From NCBI GenBank assembly GCA_947172415.1, contig OX359192.1, positions 5,582,501 through 5,646,500 of the forward strand: DNA of 64,000 nucleotides, in the 5' to 3' direction. The notes under the pieces were generated by a model. That model was not told where the DNA came from. It was given only the letters and a program-made list of their open reading frames with translations, and did not search any database. Each line of letters opens with the position of its first letter. Position 1 is the first letter of the stretch. The DNA comes from Chondrosia reniformis (taxonomy: Eukaryota; Porifera; Demospongiae; Chondrillida; Chondrillidae). Shown one piece after another: positions 58,101 to 64,000 of this stretch. Made by a program: the position numbers and the translations under genes.

Positions 58101-61100
58101 ATTTTATATATACCAATATGTGTTCATATTATTGAATACAGAACATTTGTAAAATAAATCACAGGGATATTCACTTTGGCAAAATAAGTTAACTGCATAC
58201 TATATATATAAAACTCATTAACTACAGTAGAACCTGCTTAGCACAGCTATCTATGCACCTAATTATCTGGCTACATTAAACAGGTGACTGGATTATCCGT
58301 ATATTATTCAGGTGGTCACTTAAAGCAACTGACTGACTTAGAGAGGTCGCAGTTTCACAGTATGTTCAACTCATAGCAAACAATAACAGCTATGGCACAC
58401 ACATATGAATGGCAACCATATACGTATATTAGTACTCCACGCGTAACATACAGTGTATACTCGAGGCTGTTTTTCTTTTAGGCCAGGTACATCTTGCTCG
58501 TACCACTTTCTGGGAGGCTTCTGCTTTGAGGGCTGAGTGACCATAAGCGGTGAATCCCTTTCATTAAAGGCATAAGGGTCACTCTCAGTGGAGTAATCTT
58601 TCTGTCTCAATCCTTTACTAGCAGTTAAGATATGTGATGTGGTTAAATTAGAAGAGAGATTGTTCCATTGTTTTTTCTTTGAATCATTTTTGCGTCCAGC
58701 ATTTCCCTTCATCTTTGCTTGTGACTAAGACATCAATATAATACAGTAAGTAATCAGTATGTATATACAGGCACAAACCTGTTGTATACAAGCTTTCTGA
58801 GGAGGTCTTTTAGATTTGGGTTCAGGCATTGAATCTTGAATGACATCCAATTCCATACTAATGTCAACAACAGATTTGTCTCTGCACCAATATCAGAATA
58901 ATTTAAAAGTTAAGAGACCTGTATGAAACATGTAAGAAACATATGTACCTTTGATAACTTTGATTTTGAATACGTGAAGATCTTCTGGTCGGCTTTGTTG
59001 AATTAGCAGTTGGCTTTGCTGTGTTGGTTATGTCCTGGAGGCATCTAGTTTTGGGCTTACTAGGAGCTTTTGGCTGCTTTTCATGATTGGCTTTCTTTTG
59101 TTGTTTACCCTTTACAATAATACTGCTTTGGTCGTTTTTCTTTTGATCAAGGGAAGAGACACAGTTCTTTGATGTCTTGACCTCTTTGGTGTTCTTGCCT
59201 CTGTCTGACACTAGCTGCTTTCCTTTGGGTGCATCTAGAGATGCTGGCTTCACTGGTCGCTTGTGAGTCTGAGGTTGCTTGTCTGAAGGGACAATTGGGG
59301 CTTCTGAGAAGGATTCTTCCAAAATGACTTCAGTTATTGTTTCATGTAGTTTAGGAGCTCTGACGGGGGTTGACGTTCTTGGTGTTTTATGCAGAACACT
59401 TGTAGCAGGCGTGTTGCTAAAATGTTGAAATTCAGAACCCACAGCCTATGTATGTAGATGTAGTGAAGGTAATTTGTGTATATTATATGTGCTGCATGCA
59501 TTTTCAGGACTTTCTGACCAAATGGTGTACTATTCTTTTTCCTATCATTACTATTTGGTTTGATCTCCTAGAGTATGAGTCACCTACACTATCAGTCATT
59601 GCTTACATCTGCCTTGCTTGAAACTGTCGTAGTCTGTGCTGACTCAGGTGTTGAAACAGCCTTCTGCCTAGCTGGGCTTGCCGCTGAGGGTGTTTCCAGG
59701 GTCTGCCTAGGGTGCATCTACATACGTAGTAAGTCAAGTAGATTTCACAAATACTTAAGTTACATATATACAGACAAGTACAGTTAATATTTTTTAGAGC
59801 CACTTACCATACAAACTGGAGCATAAAATTTCTTATTGGACACCATAATGAATGAATCAGCCTGAGATACCTTTCGCCTAGGCACCACTGGATCAGTAGT
59901 TGTTGAAAGACACAAGGGAGTATGTGACATTGGCCGACTGCTTCCTAGTACTTCCTCTAATGACCTTAAAAGGCCATGTAAATTAACAGTTAAGGCATAT
60001 ACATACAATTAAGACTACTTCACTATTCAATACATAGAGATACGTATATACGTATACAAAATACTTTAGCACACTATATTACTACTTGGAAATACTGGTG
60101 GATATCATAAAGGTTTCGGTCAAATGAGATTTTTAGACTGCTGTTCTTGGAATTCCCTTCCCATCCCTTCACCAATTTCAAGGCTGGCTTGTTTAGCTTG
60201 ACTTCTAGAACAGCACTGTTCTGCACAATGCACAGCTTATGGGATAGTACATCACTTTTGTAAAGTTTCACTTCTACCCAGCCACCCAAGTCACTGTCTT
60301 CCTACAAAAGATATTTCTGTTGGATATTCAAGCAACAAACAAGTATTCAATTGCAGCACCTCTTCATTAGGTGACTCCATATCTTCCACATACGCTGAAA
60401 TACTGTTGCTATGATAGTTGAAGTCAATCCAAAACTGGTCAGAGTCCTTTGGTCTATCTAGCTGCATACGCATGGCATATTAGAACATGCAAGGTACAGT
60501 TGTATTACAGCTACCCAGTGGCTCGTATCTGGTATATACTTACATGTCTGTCCCCTAAGGTGTAGGTGCTACAAGGAAAAGATGCCACACTACAGAGGGA
60601 AAGTGGAGAGGAACCAAAGAGAAGAGATTGAGCAAATCTTTGGACTTATATCTGTGAAATAGTTATAGCTTACCATTTTTTTAATCCTTGAGCCTTATTT
60701 AGGCAATTCAGAAACATTCTACCACCCTGTGCAAAATGTGAACAAATGAACCCAGAGATAATGTGTTAATGTGGTAAACTAACAATGTCAATCTCTTTTG
60801 GATCAATTGCCAGTAATGTTTCCTGAAGTTTAGCCTCGCTAAACGATTCTGCTACAAATTTACTTCTCATCCTCCTGTCACTGAGCCTGAAGATGGCTTC
60901 TAGCATTAAGAGCTGGACTTCAAAATCTAACAGTTTTAGTCATGACATTACAAGCTGCATGTATATTGCCACACCAAAGTTACCATACCTCCTGTTTGGG
61001 CTATAGATTGCAGCCACCTCTTGCTACATCATATATAAAGCAAAAAAGAAAAAAACAGAAATGCTAGCTATAGACTATTTAAGTTTTTCATGGTAGTGAT

Positions 61101-62216
61101 TGTAGAGATGTTTCAGTTAGTGTGGGGCACCCTGACATGACTGACCTATACTTGTTCCCCATTTGTTCTTTTTTTCCTGTTGGTACACCATTTCCAAGTA
61201 AATCATTGATGGCACTAAACAGCTACAATATCGATTCATATTAATATTACCAAATCCATGCAGCTCAATTGTGGTTGGAATTACCTTGGATTTTTGGAAT
61301 ATTGTTAGCTGTAAGCAGTCACTCAAGGCCAGTAAGTGTGGCACGCATCCATCAGAGATGGACCCTTGATAGCCCTGCAGCCCACATACACGCAGAGATA
61401 CACTGGAGCACATCCAATTAGGTTTATATACTTACCAAAAGACTTATTACAAGCAGTGCTACTTGTTCAATAGTATCTGTCCATGTACCAAGTACCTTGA
61501 AGTTTACCAATTTGGACAGGATGTCACAGATGTGTATGGAAAATAAAGAGAGTACACGTATATACATGCCATTCATACAATGGCAAAATATCCCCAGGAG
61601 GATGGTATGTGGAGCATGTAATGCAGCTTCTAAATATCACTTGGATGGGCCCAATATAAGGATATGCATAGTATTGACAATTTGTAGATATGCTTGAGTT
61701 GTGCAACTTATCATTTCAGAGCTCTTCTTTAATACTGCTTCAGAGGGGTTATCATCGAGGTCACTGAGAAGGTATACCACGATCTTCAACAGATAAAACA
61801 CAAATTCAGAATTTCGGTGTTGCAATTCCTATGAATGTTTATCAGTGAATATAAACGCCTGTTCCAGTCAGTCAGTTGACACTTCAAGGTGGCGTCTTAC
61901 TCTATTCAGATGTTTTTGAATGTCAAACAACAATTTTAAACTCGGTGGAGAAATGCAGTCTTGAATGTTGCCCTTTGAGAATAGGTATTTCAGCTTATTA
62001 AGAAGCTCTTTTGGTTTTGAAGAAAGCGTTTGGAAAATGATTCCAATCTATCGTAAGCATGCAGTTTCTTATTGTAAAACAAAGTTATTTTGTAATGAAA
62101 CAACAGCCTACCTTTTCTGTCATAATTCTGCTAAGTGCTTTGCACAGTTGACCGCTAATAAATCCGCAGTTACGACCGCCGCGGGCAGCGAGGTCGCTAG
62201 GTGACGATGACGTCAT
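55159..62216 (-). CDS. SYCP2: synaptonemal complex protein 2 (SYCP2) homologue
   Basis: SYCP2 is a lateral/axial element protein of meiotic chromosomes. The minus-strand gene has many small exons; I give the span and not every boundary. It starts MTSSSPSDLAARGG, then armadillo-like helical exons (FVFYLLKIVVYLLSDLDDNP, LLNKLKYLFSKGNIQD). The Spt16M-like domain is clear near 60470-60080: KDSDQFWIDFNYHSNSISAY matches human EFWIDFNLGSQTLSFYI. A long Ser/Lys-rich disordered region follows (about 60000-56800) with many SP, RRSSR and KKKK stretches. The end is a coiled coil including LDQVFQKFSGKL (human KIFQKFSAY) and ESILKVQNAVQNWLSFHL. The stop is at 55159-55161. Its ATG is 62 nt after the stop of the HAD gene. 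Confidence 0.85.
55532..55716. mobile_element. G-run-rich MITE-like insertion in a SYCP2 intron
   Basis: Ends cagggctgc appear in inverted orientation on both sides. The inside has five runs of G (ggggggcaaaat, ggggggcaatgg and similar) ending in a run of 15 C. The G runs could form a G-quadruplex on the plus strand. No protein is encoded. Confidence 0.65.
62208..62215. promoter_or_regulatory. CRE palindrome tgacgtca overlapping the SYCP2 start
   Basis: A perfect TGACGTCA lies across the first codons of SYCP2. CRE sites drive many meiotic genes in mammals through CREM, but position inside the coding start and the single occurrence leave chance possible. Confidence 0.3.
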
Positions 62217-62278
62217 AATTTGCGTACCCCAAACGTGTCTCTATAAGTATGTATGTTTAGACCATAGACTATCTTTAA

Positions 62279-63258
62279 TTACACATACAATCGAAAGGGT
62301 GAAGAAAAGAGTTGCATTAGTTCCTGTAATGAATAAACCACAATATCAGCCAATTTAACAGCATGATCATTTGAAGAGTTTTTCAGCAAGATGGTCACTA
62401 TATAGAGACAAACCATATAGAGTGACATTAAAAATAATAGACATTTAACATATTTAACTTGTCATTTAAAACAAAGGATTGGGAGATAGAGAGGTATTCT
62501 CACCTGTCCCTGCACTTTTTCCCGCTTGCATGTCATTTAGCCCATCTCCAACTAGAACCACATTTGCTGGCTCCATTTCCCATTGATTACAAATGTGCAG
62601 TATAGGAGCAGGGTCTGGTTTAACTGGAGTAAAGTCTCGACTTAGAACCTGATATAAAGATTTCAATTGTTACTGTGCAATTCTCTAAAGTATGGTCAGG
62701 AACAAAATTATTGTAATTCTATACAGCAAAACAATTTTATGATATGGGCAATTGCTTTCCACCCACCTCGGAAAATAGGGGCCAAATCGATTCCTCGTCC
62801 TTCAACTTTTGTTGCATTTCTTCTTGAAGTTTCGTCAGGAAAATGTCGACGCTTTTCCTCGAGTTTCTTGTTACTAATGCCCTTTTGACATCAGCAATAC
62901 TTACATAATGCAACATTTCAACGCAATGCGGCTGAAGAGCAAGGTTTTCCAAACCCTCATTTTCGAACTCTTCTATGATTTTGTAGTATTGCTCCTTCTT
63001 CTCGTGATCCATAGCATTAACTGACTTAAGAATATCTGTTCCTTCTGCAACGTTTAACATTCGTCTCAATTTAGCAAAATCTAGGACCGGGAGTGTTAGG
63101 GTCCCGTCCATGTCAAATATCACGCCCTGTATTTTGTAAATTCGTTCATTCCCAGCACTGCAATCATCGCGATCGTGTGCTCTCTCAGATGGTAATTTGG
63201 TGCCCAATCCAGCCGAAAAGGGCCTGTTAATAACTTTATAGACAAATCGCGACACCAT
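62279..63258 (-). CDS. HAD-superfamily hydrolase
   Basis: Three exons (63258-62767, 62648-62504, 62397-62279) give 251 residues in phase. The first 25 or so residues (MVSRFVYKVINRPFSAGL) are basic and hydrophobic and could be a mitochondrial targeting signal. HAD motif I is VIFDMDGTLT with both nucleophile aspartates, motif II is the Thr of LVTRNS, motif III the Lys of KPDP, and motif IV GDGLNDMQAG. It resembles phosphatase-like HAD proteins of the HDHD/AT2G33255 type; substrate unknown. It shares strand and extremely short spacing with SYCP2 downstream. Confidence 0.9.
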
Positions 63259-63429
63259 TTTACCACACTGTATTATTTCGAAATGTACTTAGATATGCCA
63301 AACCACAACCTTTTCATTTAGCATACATGTGAAGACCTAATATGACCTTGTCTCTCTCTACAACTCTAAGTACAAATAATAACAGCTGCTCTGTTGTATA
63401 TATACAATACTCCTTTATTATTGTTCTAA
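63259..63429. other. short intergenic spacer
   Basis: AT-rich, 171 bp, between the HAD gene start and the 3' end of the next minus-strand gene. It must contain the HAD promoter. Confidence 0.6.
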
Positions 63430-63965
63430 TTACTTTTGCCTGGTAACTTTCCTGACACTAGATCTCTTTGACTTAGACAGGGCAGTTTTCTTTCTGCTTT
63501 TCCTTGAGGAAGCTTTGGATATCTTGGCTGCTGGCTTGGCAGCACCTTTAGGGGTGGTCTTGATAGAGACCACTTTTGGTGCGGGTCTACTTTTCTTTGC
63601 CATTGAGATCCTCTTTGGTGGTGGAGTGACAGAAGCATTAGATTGACCAAACCTCTTCCTTGATGATCGTCTAAGTGGTACTGATGTTGGAGAAGTTGTT
63701 GGAGTTGGCAGCTGAATGGTTAGTCTCTGCACCGGCTTAGCCCTTGGCATTGCAGACCTGCCAAATGGAGCTGCGGATGTGCCAAATGGAGCTGCGGATG
63801 TGCCAAATGGAACTGTGGATGTGCCAAATGGAACTGTAGATATGCCTGTTCCTCCAAATGGTTGACTGGTCCAATTCTTGCCCCAAGCACTACCACCATC
63901 ATAACTCTCCTTCTTTTTGGGGTTCTTCTCTAGCTCAATAATTTTATCAATCATTTCCAAGTCGC
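63430..63965 (-). CDS. C-terminal exon of an unknown basic protein, 5'-partial
   Basis: After an acceptor (tgctaatag) at the window edge the frame reads GDLEMIDKIIELEKNPKKKE and continues for about 178 residues to a stop. It contains four to five imperfect decapeptide repeats centred on PFGTS (VPFGTSTVPFGTSAAPFGTS). A highly basic tail follows, rich in Lys, Arg, Ser and Ala (KPAAKISKASSRKSRKK), resembling linker-histone-like or chromatin-binding tails. I recognise no family. Earlier exons lie outside the window. Confidence 0.7.
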
Positions 63966-64000
63966 CCTATTAGCAGTGGAGTGCAGTAATCGCAATACAC

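Overview
The window looks like a compact, intron-rich genome of an early-branching metazoan. A sponge is my best guess, but that rests on gene content and style (short introns, genes 40-500 bp apart, FoxQ2-like forkhead, SYCP2, animal-type HMGCR and CERT), not on a species-specific marker. Gene models were built by reading exons, GT/AG sites and phases by eye. For HACD, DCP2, ULK3, XPC, HVCN1, the HAD gene and both unnamed minus-strand genes, the proposed exon lengths sum to a multiple of three.

Layout. 1-8573: five tandem plus-strand genes: a 3-hydroxyacyl-CoA dehydratase (HACD, 5' end cut off), a one-exon forkhead factor, the mRNA decapping enzyme DCP2, an unknown one-exon protein, and the kinase ULK3. 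8574-13516: sparse DNA with a 64-codon KEN-box ORF, a foldback, an orphan USE1-like SNARE tail exon and a diverged duplication. 13517-30405: about 17 kb of macrosatellite. Near-identical ~1.07-kb cores alternate with arrays of a 169-bp monomer, and diverged inverted monomers flank each core. 30420-31045: a nested foldback element. 31765-34441: two unnamed coiled-coil-like genes on the minus strand only 40 nt apart, with a tRNA-Pro gene in an intron. 34705-36894: XPC. 37555-39513: voltage-gated proton channel with an unusual cysteine-rich S1-S2 loop. 40064-45456 (minus) and 46086-51540 (plus): CERT and HMG-CoA reductase, divergent. 51690-52993: a DNA transposon with long terminal inverted repeats, ending 58 bp before the ATG of an intronless SV2/SVOP-like transporter (53052-54548). 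55159-62216 (minus): SYCP2. 62279-63258 (minus): HAD hydrolase. 63430-63965 (minus): C-terminal part of an unknown basic protein.

The genes are mostly unrelated housekeeping functions. The possible functional pairing is HMGCR with CERT (sterol synthesis and ceramide transport), which are also neighbours in human. The most unusual structures are the quantised macrosatellite, a minisatellite that carries a splice acceptor in every unit inside a HACD intron, and the Hv1 loop. Three hammerhead-ribozyme-like core motifs lie near HVCN1/CERT.
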